Shown: in pieces, positions 55,741 through 64,000 of the stretch
Layout of the letters: the number at the start of each line of letters is the position of its first letter
Position numbering within the stretch: the stretch's first letter is position 1
DNA from: Patella vulgata
Lineage: Eukaryota > Mollusca > Gastropoda > Patellidae
Direction of reading: 5' to 3'
Assembly: GCF_932274485.2 (NCBI RefSeq)
Contig: NC_065881.2
Span: 868,501 to 932,500 of the forward strand
Length of the DNA stretch: 64,000 bases
Program-made: the position numbers and the translations under genes
The notes under the pieces: model-generated
The model's input: only the letters and a program-made list of their open reading frames with translations
Told to the model about the DNA's origin: nothing
Databases searched by the model: none

Positions 55741-56839
55741 AAAAATTCAATATCCTTTCTCTGCAGGATACGCATCATAAATGCCACATTTTGACTCAAA
55801 ATATTGAGAAACATCGCATATCTCCTCCATGGCAGCCATCTTGGATTTGAGGTTGGACACCAAGCTAAAATCAACCGTGCCTGTTTTGCTAGAGCGGGTG
55901 GCGGTACGTTCGAAATATTTTTCATCCGAAATGCCGTGATATATAGGGCATTTAGAGCACTTTATAAGTGTTGAGGCCTCCTAGAATCCTTTCAGTGAAT
56001 ATCAGTTTATTGTCAGAAATCCAGAAGTCGGCAATCTTCTCATCAAAGATTCGCTATGTTGTAGACTAGCGCTGGTGGATTTTATTGTTGATATTGTTAG
56101 GACATATACTCGCCCCAAATACATACCCCCGATTTCGACCCACCCCCTGCAGCAGACGAGATATAGCCCCTCAACGATTGGGTACATTTCACTATGCGAA
56201 AAGTGGTATCCAGAAAACGCCCCCACCCCCCAGCGGCTAAAGACTGTGATATTGGGTCGGTCTTTCATGTTGTGTTTTTAGGGGCCGACCCCCACTATCC
56301 ATCCACAATCAGACATAATCACTAACCTGATGCTTTTAGTAGAATTTGATAGCTGAAAAATGACAAATTGTCACCGAAAATTCGCCAAAAATGGCTAAAA
56401 ATCGACATAGGGCCATATCTAAGAGGGGGTTAATATTTGGGGTCGGCCATTTTGGGTTTTTGCATGTTGGGATGGGGTGACTTTATGACCTGAGTAAGAA
56501 TGTATTTGGCCGACCCCCACCTTATCACTTTTGCAGGGTTTTGCATGGTTTTCTCACGGATTGACTCTTAATAATTTATATAACATTTCAGGCCTAAAGA
56601 AAGACCTGCAATAGACAGATTTACCTCTTGCATAATGTATGTTTAATATGATTATTATAATGACATCATTATTAATGTGACGTCATAATGTATGTTTAAT
56701 AAATTGGTGAGAAGTAATGAGGTTAATGAGAGAACGATAGAGATCACGATTGTTTTTTTTTAAATACTTTATTTTTAAATTGAGTGTGAAGTATTGGAGC
56801 CATTAGTCGACGAGGTGTTAAATTGTGAATCGATAAATT

Positions 56840-57005
56840 CGATTTAACGATATAATTAATTCATTTTAACGAAATAACTAATTCGTTTAAACGAAACAAC
56901 GAATATTAAAATATTTCTTTATAACGAATTAATATTTCTTTATAATGAATTAATATTTCTTTATAACGAATTGATATTTTGTTTAAACGAAATAATTATA
57001 TAAGA
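56840..57005. repeat. AACGAATTAATATTTCTTTAT array
   Basis: 56919-56985 has three to four copies of a 21-bp AT-rich unit, bordered by GTTTAAACGAA motifs in both orientations. Confidence 0.8.
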
Positions 57006-57269
57006 GTGAAATTGTGCACTTAAGGGGCCCCGAAACCCCCGGCCCCCTCTTATCACCGCCACCCACTCTACGCTATTTTAAAACTGGGCCCGTCAGACCT
57101 TGTAGTTATACTATCTATGGTCGATTGAGTTTAACGTACAGTTGGCAAGTCGTCTATATATATTTATATACCACTACACACATAATGTAGTCCACCTAAT
57201 CTAAATCCGGGTTTGTACATAACGACATATTAAACATAGACGTCAAGCCCGGTTAATTTTCTTTACAGT

Positions 57270-57358
57270 GCTTGCTTGGTTCTTTCCAACACCACATATT
57301 ACAGGTGTTAATTATAAAACATGGCGTATTACAGGTGTTGATTATAAAACACAAACAG
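57270..57358 (+). other. Possible 5' untranslated exon of the TRPV gene
   Basis: CACACAAACAG|GTAAGAC at 57358 is a good donor about 1 kb upstream of the first coding exon. A short direct repeat (ATTACAGGTGTTxATTATAAAAC) precedes it. Only the donor supports the call. Confidence 0.3.
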
Positions 57359-57514
57359 GTAAGACTTGATATGACCTTTATTCTTCTATGACTTATATAA
57401 TAACAGATAGCTTTATTGAGAGTATTCACTGGGTTTATTAACTATAGCGTTTGATAATGGTGAGAGACTTACATGTACATTATAACGAATAGCTTTGTAG
57501 ATAACATTTATTGG

Positions 57515-58380
57515 GTGATCACGGTGGCTAAGTAGGTAAGACGCTGGCTCGCTGGTTTAGAGGTCGGGTGTTCGGTCCCTGCATAAGCCGCGAAAGTTCG
57601 TCCAGATTTTCTGGCCTAGTTCTTTCTTGTCAGTGATGTGAGAAGGGGGGGCCTGACAAGGACAGCTGTCTAGTCCTTCGGATGAGACGAAAAAAACGAT
57701 GTCCCGTGTAACATTGGAATGCACGTAAAAGATCCCTTTGTTACATAATCAGATTATCTGATGTTAAAGACGCTTCCTGCCAACTGGACACCTGTTCGTT
57801 ATCGACATACCTAGAGTTCTTGGTCTATGTGATTATGTAATGATTATGTAAACGTTAACTTGCTGGCATGTTTTATTTAAACTTTCTTTGTCTGATTAGC
57901 ATGTATCGAATGTTAAACTTGATATGATACATTAGCCAGATGCCAAATAAGATCCTTTGTTTGGAAGGGTTTATAAATCCAGATTAAGAAACAAATAGAC
58001 AGAGAGGTCCAGGCAGGACATGAGAGCAGTCGGAGGCTAGGCGACGTCTGGTAGTTGACTCCAGGTCTGGAGTTAAGACCGGACAACGGCCAACTAATGT
58101 AATTTAGTTCTGGGTGTCTTTAACATTACGATGTTTGTACATAATATGTTAGAAGCAGAATAAAAGTATTAATAGAAGCTGAAACTAGTCTTGTCATCTG
58201 AATTTGCTTAAAGAACCAATACTGTCACACCTTGGCAGTTGGAATTCGATATAAGAGTAGGCGATAGTGCCGCTGCCCGGGCACAATTTCCCTCATAGCA
58301 CACTGTATGGCGTATGCCCGTCTTCATTAGCCCAGGTTAGGAGCAAAACAGTAGGACGTTAAACCCCATTTCATTTCATT
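57515..58380 (+). mobile_element. SINE-B copy split by a solo LTR
   Basis: Head and body at 57515-57738 (CACGGTGGCTAAGTAGGTAAG to AAAGATCCCTT); the rest resumes at 58230 (CCTTGGCAGTTGGAATTCG) and runs to (ATTTC)n at 58380. The tail leads straight into the acceptor of the TRPV first coding exon (AG at 58394-58395). Confidence 0.93.
57739..58229 (+). mobile_element. Solo LTR, 491 bp, inside a SINE-B
   Basis: Ends TGTTACA...TGTCACA; CCTT is duplicated at 57735-57738 and 58230-58233, a 4-bp target duplication. A TATA-type box (GGGTTTATAAATCC) and AATAAA signal are visible. No internal genes remain, so it is a solo LTR, probably of a Gypsy- or BEL-like element. It is younger than the SINE it entered. 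Confidence 0.85.
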
Positions 58381-58447
58381 TCTTTTTTATTTCAGTTTTA
58401 AAAAATGATCCTCGCCATTTCATAACATTGATACAAGATAGCAGATC

Positions 58448-61400
58448 ATGGGGAACATAGCGGGTTTGTTTAGTCGTAATAAAGATTACCACACTTGGAA
58501 AATACAAAATAGAGAAACTGCATCCAATGCTGTGTATTCCTATGTCAATTTAGATGGCACGGGGATATTGCTGGATCTGTTGCGAGGGGAGAATGGACCG
58601 AAGAAAGTTAGAGATATGATCGCTAAAGAAATAACATCGGGATATATTACTGGCCAAGACGAAGTGAGTATATTGCACTCGGTAAACACTGCCTCTATTT
58701 AACAACAAAGATCTGTCATGGAATACAAAGGTTCGGTTGCTGTGGACGTAAACCCAGTCGGTACAGGACATTAGGATGTTAATTGATTGTATATCACCGA
58801 TGGTTTCTCAAATTAAAAAAAAAGAATAGGCTTATCTTCATTCTCTTACCCATACGAGGGGTGTTGGATGGCCGAATGGTTGGCGCGTTCGCGTTCAATC
58901 ATAAGGTCCGTCATTTAGTCAACTGGCGTGGTTTAAATTCCCCTGTTGTACCTGCCAAGGAGTAGGGTCGCCTGTCCAACTTCGTGGGGTTTCTCCGAGT
59001 CCTCCGGTTTCCTCCCACTGCTAAAGACCCTTACGCGCAAGCGAATTATTGAAATAAAATTGAACCATGTGTTAGTCTCGAAATGACCTAGTCTGTGTCG
59101 AGTGGACGTTAAACCCCATTTCTCTTCTCATTAGATCAGTTCGGAGCAGAACAAAAGGACGTTAAACCCCATTTCAAACTGTTTTCTCTCGATAATATTT
59201 GTTTAGGAACAGATTGAAGAACAGAGGGAACCCGGTAGATTCAGGGTTTTATCGGCGGCTTTCCAGAGATCAGTATCGGCAGTATCACTCTCAAGGAAAC
59301 TCAACGTTAAAGTCACAGCAAACCAAATAAAGGTAAAAGTCTACTTTCGATTCAAATGTAGTGATATAACTATAATTACTTTCATTAGCACGTCTGGTGC
59401 AGAACAGTGGGACGGTAAACCGCAATCATCGCAGTCATTCATCGGTCATTCATCGTAATCATTCATTCATGCATTCCATTAATCCCCTAACCGAATTCAA
59501 TATTTTCCAAGTTTAAAGATACATTATGGGATATTAGATAAATTTCTGTCAGTTCTCACTGTAATAGTTAAAAACTAGATAATGTAAGGGGAATTTGCTG
59601 AAAATTGATCCACTGTGAACCGAGAATTTAGCGATTGAATTTTGGGCCTAGCCTCGATCATCATTACGATAAAAAAACATAGTCTGGATTATACATTTTT
59701 TGATTTTGATTTAATCATCAGAGAGCTTTGAGCAGCAGATCGGATTCTAATCCAGTAAATATCGCAGGCTAGCGATTGCATCGAGAGTGGATTATGGTTT
59801 GGATAAGTTAATTAATGTCTAATTAATAATTTAGATAACATTTCAGGCCTAAAGAAAGACCCGCAATAGGCAGATTTAGCTCTTGTATAATGTATGTTTA
59901 AACGTCATATGAAAACTTTCAAGGGTCACACAAAGACATAATTATATCATCCTCTTTCCTAATTACACTATAAACCTCAGAATGCCTCGTTCGGCATTTC
60001 TGTCCAAACGAGGCAAAAACGTGTCAAAGTTTTTGCCCCGATTTTGCCACGTTGTAACGAGGTAAAAAAAATACCTCGTTTGTCCGGAGTTCCAAAACGT
60101 GGTTTTTTAAATTGCCCTGTTTTTGGAACGAGGTATTTTGTTCAGAACGATGCTGGGTAAAATTTTGTATTAAGACCCATATTTTTAATTTAAATACCCT
60201 ATTCCCGTCAAATAATACGAGTTTCGTACCACACTGGACTTTCATCGCTTTTCAAGGCATGTAAATATGACTATCCTGGAAAATTATTTATATACTTGAA
60301 AGGGGCAATAAACATGCTTTTCAGTGATAGGTAACACGATATATTATGTAATTTCGTATTCAATCTATATCAAATCGAGCAATGTAACAGCGCTTCACGT
60401 TTGAGGCGATCGATCGCTGTCGCTCAAATGTCATTTTAGACGGGTTTTTCATCGCTCTTCCGTAGATGAAATCGCTATCGTCTGCAAATAAAGCCCAAGT
60501 AAACGAATCCACGAATATCGTCCAATGAAAATTTTATTTTTGGCACCAAAAATAAGTAGCCTATCGCTGAATTCGATACCCGGTCCTGGAATCACGATGC
60601 CTAAAGTAAATATGTGCTTGAAATATTTTTGTTAACGTGAAATTATTCTATTAGTTCCTTTTTTTTTTTTTTTTTTTGTATAGGCCTTATGGCAAATTAT
60701 ATAGCAACTGCACACTATATCTTCCTACGGTACTTCATATTGGTCATTGAGGTTATCGATCTAAAATTAATTCCAGCCAATAATACTACAAAGTATGCAA
60801 TATGCAAATAAGATTGTTCGCCTTTTTGCTTGCACGCTGTTAGCTAATAGTTACTGGAAATTTTCCGGCGTTTAGACGGCTCTAACCGATGATAAAATAG
60901 TTGGCGACGCAGCGGAAAGTCTGCATTTTTACGATATTTCCTCTTGATTAAAGATGAATAACAGAAATAATAAAATGATTATATCGAATCAGTGAATAAT
61001 TATTATACCTCAAATTAAAATTTACAAAAAAAGAAAGAAAATATATCCAGTGAGTCAGAACAGTTTTTCAAACGTTCGATTCATCATCACCCTACGCACC
61101 CTGCACGTTTCAAGTCAGTAGCTTGAAGCGTATATATGGTATTAGTGTCAGTGGCTTGTGGCACGAAGTAACAGTATATTGTCGCATACATAATATATTA
61201 TGTCAACGCTTGGGCGACATAATATATTGTGTTGACGCTCCAAGCGTGTTAGCATATTAGACCTGTAGACTCAGTGGAATGTACGCGTCATCAGAGCGGA
61301 TCCAGGGGTTGGACCATGGGGACCGGTCCACCCCCTTAACAATAGAAAGTGTCCCTGTAAATAAAAGAGGGCATCCTTATCAGAAAAAGGGCACCTGTGA

Positions 61401-63286
61401 TGTCAGAATTTCCAAAAAGGGCACTTTTCTTTCGGATTAGGGTTAGGGTTAGGGTTAGGGTTAGGACACAGAAAAGAGAGAAAAAACAGAAAAGAAAAAA
61501 ACAATCGAAACTTACCGATTCCATGATGGAAAATACCGCCAAAATATGTCTCCAAAGCATTCATTGGTTATCAAAGCGCCAATTAAATCTATCGTTGCAA
61601 GTTCATGCCTAGTCACCTCCATCCTAGTTCCAAGCGTTGACATAATATATTATATCGCCCAAGCGTTGACATAATATATTATGTATGCGACAATATACTG
61701 TTACTTCGTGCCACAGGCCACTGACACTAATACCATATATACGCTTCAAGCTACTGACTTGAAACGTATCGCCTGCCCTACGTACGGTATCGAGCTTCTC
61801 ACACGATTTTCTATAATAAGTGTGTGTGTGTGTTTGTGTGTGTGTGTGCGTGTTTAATTAATGGGTTTGTTTTGAAAAAAAATTAAATAAAAATATAAAC
61901 TGAATTTACATAGGTCTCGAAATGTCGCGTCAGCAACTAACCTATTAACTTATAATTTTCCACGTCAGACATTATCCATGTAGGTACACAAACACGATGC
62001 AGCTAGTTCGCCTATATAAATAAATATAATGGTAATTTTTTTAAAAATACTTAACGACGTAGAAACAGAATTTTATATTATTTCATATTAACAAACACAA
62101 CACCGCTCTGTCGCTATAAACGCGTTATATGCCACGATCGAATTCGGATTTTAAATAAACAAATTATTTTATACCGGTTATAGCCTATAAACAAACATCG
62201 TTTTGTCGCTATAAACGCGTTATGTCACGGTCGAATTCAGATTTTAATAGAAATTAAATATAAAATTTAAAATACATAGACAAAATCTTTATTCAACATA
62301 AAAATCACATGACAAAAGCGCAACAATCATAATTCCAACTGCAATGACATTGTAACTATCGGATCACGTGTAGTTTGGTTCTCCACCGAGATGGCGGCGG
62401 CCAATGTGTGTGACGTCATGTGAATTAACTCTATTTGTTGACAGCAAATACAGATAATAATTGTCTTGGATAAAATACCTCGTTTAGTAAACGAGGCAAT
62501 TATACCCAGCATCGTTCTGAACAAAATACCTCGTTCCAAAAACAGGGCAATTTAAAAAACCACATTTTGGAACTCCAGACAAACGAGGTATTTTTTTTAC
62601 CTCGTTACAACGTGGCAAAATCGGGGCAAAAATTTTGAAACGTTTTTGCCTCGTTTGGACAGAAATGCCGAACGAGGCATTCTGAGGTTTATAGTGTTAT
62701 CTGGCAATGGGGTTTAACGTTCGGGACTAACACATGGTTCAATTTTATTTCAATAATTCACTTGCGCATAAAGGTCTTTAGCAGTGGGAGGAAACTGGAG
62801 GACCCGAAGAAAACCCACGAGGTTGGACAGGCGACCCTACTCCTTGTCACGTACAACCGGGGAATCAAAACCCCGCCAGTTGACTCAATGACAGACCGTA
62901 TGATACAGCGCGAACGTGCTAACCATTTGGCCATCCACCCCCCCCCCCCCCCCGAATGGGATGCAAACCCAAGGTCCAATGTATTTGTGGACAGAATCAC
63001 CGCTATCCGGGAAAAATTCCCATCGTAGAGCTCTGTATGGTGTATCCCCGTGTTCATTGGTAAACCCTATTTCATTTTGTTTCTGTTTCTATTTGTTTTT
63101 CTAATAGTATTTATTTCATTCGTCAGCCACAATGTTGGAAAGAAAATAAACGTGGAGGCGTCGGTGAAACATCTTTCCACCTGTGTTTCCTGAAAGGTAC
63201 ACCAGAACACCTGGAAATTGCTAGAATATTCCTGGAAGTCCATCCGTCAATGGCTAATGATGTATACCTTGGTGACGAGTACCGTG
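58448..63286 (+). CDS. TRPV-type ion channel, N-terminal exons (partial)
   Basis: Exon 1 has acceptor AG at 58394-58395, ATG at 58448 and ends 58663 (CAAGACGAA|GTGAGT), 72 codons. Exon 2 is 59207-59332 (TTTAG|GAACAG...ATAAAG|GTAAAAG), 42 codons. Exon 3 is 63127-63286 (CGTCAG|CCACAA...CGTG|GTGAGT), phase 1. All frames agree. Exon 3 reads CWKENKRGGVGETSFHLCFL, then HLEIARIFLEVHPSMANDVY and LGDEYRG, the ankyrin-repeat signature of invertebrate TRPV channels (Nanchung/Inactive/OSM-9 group). Exon 1 starts MGNIAGLFSRN and contains YSYVNLDGTGILLDLL, as in TRPV N-termini. These cation channels act in the plasma membrane or cilia of sensory cells. A six-codon upstream frame (ATG at 58405) precedes the start. 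The remaining ankyrin repeats and the pore lie beyond the window. Confidence 0.8.
58857..59178 (+). mobile_element. SINE-A copy and a SINE-B tail in TRPV intron 1
   Basis: 58857-59126 is a full SINE-A. 59136-59178 is a bare SINE-B 3' end (GGAGCAGAACAAAAGGACGT, TAAACCCCATTTC), 28 bp upstream of the exon 2 acceptor. Confidence 0.85.
59511..59892. mobile_element. MITE, uninterrupted copy
   Basis: Left AAAGATACATTATGGGATATT, right CTTGTATAATGTATGTTTAA. Provides the empty TTAA site for the element at 53660-56567. Non-coding, in TRPV intron 2. Confidence 0.65.
61105..61767. repeat. Inner inverted repeat, arms ~140 bp
   Basis: 61105-61248 (ACGTTTCAAGTCAGTAGCTT..., ATACATAATATATTATGTCA) is inverted at 61629-61767. 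The arms contain repeated ATAATATATTATGTCAACGC. Nested in the 2.7-kb element, it may be a second fold-back element inserted into the first. Confidence 0.85.
61437..61465 (+). repeat. Interstitial telomeric repeat (TTAGGG)~5
   Basis: Nearly five perfect TTAGGG units, bordered by TCGGA and ACACAG. It lies at the centre of the inner inverted repeat. TTAGGG is the usual telomere unit of molluscs and many other animals. Confidence 0.95.
61790..62260. repeat. TG microsatellite and short tandem duplication
   Basis: (TG)n at 61820-61850. Then GTCGCTATAAACGCGTTAT-...-TCGAATTCxGATTTTAA occurs twice (about 62108-62152 and 62205-62250). Confidence 0.8.
62706..62953 (-). mobile_element. SINE-A copy with small deletion
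   Basis: Minus-strand SINE-A directly beyond the right end of the 2.7-kb element; about 30 bp after GGGGTTTAACGT is missing. Head ends in a long C-run at 62953. Confidence 0.9.
62985..63080 (+). mobile_element. SINE-B 3' fragment before TRPV exon 3
   Basis: CCGCTATCCGGGAAAAATTCCC...CCCGTGTTCATTGGTAAACCCTATTTCATT is a diverged SINE-B end about 45 bp upstream of the exon 3 acceptor. Confidence 0.65.
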
Positions 63287-63955
63287 GTGAGTACACACGT
63301 CAAAATATCAAACCGTTCGTCAACTCCCCTAAATAGGTCTATACGAACAGTACCGGTGTTAGTTAACACAGCCAACTCCCCTACATAAGTCTATACGAAC
63401 AGTACCGGTGTTAGTTAACACAGCAACCTCCCCTAAATAGGCCGTTTGGAGACGGACAATACTTTCACCGTTTTTAATACCTTAAATCACTGTCCAAAGT
63501 TTTAGGGAAGACCCCAGATTAAACGAAGTGCTGCCATGTTGCTGTACTTGGGATATATTTGATTGAACGGGAAGAATAGACAAACCCGCTTAAAAGGTTC
63601 AAGTATCGAAGCCAATTCAGCAATGGCCAGACAGGGATTTCTCGGGCCATTGCTTCAGGAATATGCAAACTCCCCTAAATAGACCTACACGAAGAGTACT
63701 GGATTGGGTAGACACGTTAAAACAGCAAAACGCTAGCCCACTCCTCTAAATAGACTAACACGAAGAGTATCGGGGTGAGTAAATCGTTAGTCAAATAGAC
63801 CTACACGAAGAATATCGGGGTGAGTATCGTTAGTCAAATAGACTAACACGAAGAATATCGGGGTGAGTAAATCGTTAGTCAAAAAGACCTACACGAAGAG
63901 TGTGGGGGTGAGTAAACCGTTAGTCAAAAAGACCTACACGAAGTCGTCTTCATCG
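63277..63955 (+). repeat. Minisatellite derived from the TRPV exon 3 end
   Basis: The exon end GACGAGTACCGTGGTGAGTA recurs in the intron in altered form: CTATACGAACAGTACCGGTG (twice near 63335-63420), then GACCTACACGAAGAGTAT with CGGGGTGAGTAAATCGTTAG (five or more units, 63680-63950). Most late units keep GGTGAGTA, a donor consensus. Confidence 0.8.
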
Positions 63956-64000
63956 GGGTATTGTTCTAGGGTGAATAATATTATTGTGTTATATAGAGTG

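Larger units (their letters stand above)
53660..56567. mobile_element. 2.9-kb fold-back DNA transposon at TTAA
   Basis: TTAA at 53656-53659 and 56568-56571 flanks the element. The related MITE at 59511-59892 shows the empty site (GTCTAATTAATAATTTAG). Ends are GTGTCGGTCCGCGAGAAAACC and, inverted, GAGTCAATCCGTGAGAAAACC. The arms are about 780 bp long (53667-54467 and 55752-56560). Part of the arm (TTTTCGGTGAAAATTTGTCA through GGTCGAAATCGGGGGTA) is repeated in direct orientation at 54555-54890. TTAA targeting points to Kolobok or piggyBac; no transposase is seen, so it is non-autonomous. Confidence 0.88.
53346..56645. mobile_element. MITE split by the TTAA element
   Basis: Left part 53346-53659 (from AGATGCATTATGTAAGATTAG), right part 56568-56645 (AACATTTCAGGCCTAAAGAAA to TGCATAATGTATGTTTAA). 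An uninterrupted relative lies at 59511-59892, and partial ones near 2748-2965 and 36835-37080. The ends are inverted (ACATTATG / CATAATGTATGTTTAA). Confidence 0.65.
59965..62697. mobile_element. 2.7-kb element with ~200-bp inverted ends
   Basis: 59965-60165 (ACACTATAAACCTCAGAATG...) is repeated inverted at 62503-62697. The arms carry AACGAGG / CCTCGTT motifs in palindromic pairs around T-runs. Nothing resembling a transposase is seen between them, so it looks non-autonomous. It lies in TRPV intron 2. I cannot identify a target duplication. Confidence 0.8.

Noticed and set aside
61336-61612. Open frames with LTLTLTL or RVRVRVR
   Set aside because: Translations of the TTAGGG array, not coding sequence.
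2000-62950. tRNA genes suggested by A and B box matches
   Set aside because: Each match sits at the head of a SINE-A or SINE-B copy followed by the SINE body; none shows a complete cloverleaf with a 3' acceptor stem.

Overview
This is a repeat-rich, intron-rich animal genome window. Consensus GT/AG introns, two families of tRNA-derived SINEs, LINE, Tc1 and fold-back DNA-transposon copies and a short TTAGGG telomere-type array all point to a metazoan. The SINE types and repeat style suggest a marine mollusc, most likely a gastropod; that assignment is inference, not proof.

Host genes, all on the + strand. (1) 2642-11687: a secreted or surface protein of about 302 residues. It has a short signal peptide, two immunoglobulin-like domains each split over two exons, and a hydrophobic C-terminal tail. 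All exon phases agree. (2) 19.8-53.1 kb: a tandem cluster of ubiquitin-like (Ubl) genes. Two copies look intact in the Ubl fold (33672, 42158), one has a frame-shifted tail (48880), one is a pseudogene (20840), and a fifth unit at 52.3-53.1 kb has only the promoter and 5' exons. None ends in Gly-Gly. (3) 58448-63286: the N-terminal exons of a TRPV-type ion channel that runs off the right edge.

Mobile DNA makes up most of the rest. It comprises: two Tc1 copies (1-1283 and 43114-44612); CR1/L2-group LINE relics (4180-6930, 18790-19250, 34960-36165); a decayed Ty3/Gypsy fossil (about 16.1-18.8 kb); at least three solo-LTR-like pieces; an 8.1-kb element with CACTG inverted ends (24159-32277); a 2.9-kb TTAA-flanked fold-back element (53660-56567); a 2.7-kb element with roughly 200-bp inverted ends (59965-62697); several MITEs; and about 30 copies or fragments of two SINE families, here called A and B. 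Many insertions have readable target duplications, and the Ubl unit duplications preserve several empty sites.

Three patterns stand out. The Ubl cluster looks like a lineage-specific family of non-conjugatable ubiquitin relatives evolving by unit duplication. Minisatellites at four loci are built from exon ends or carry splice-donor-like motifs. SINE-B 3' tails lie just upstream of the acceptors of all three TRPV exons.
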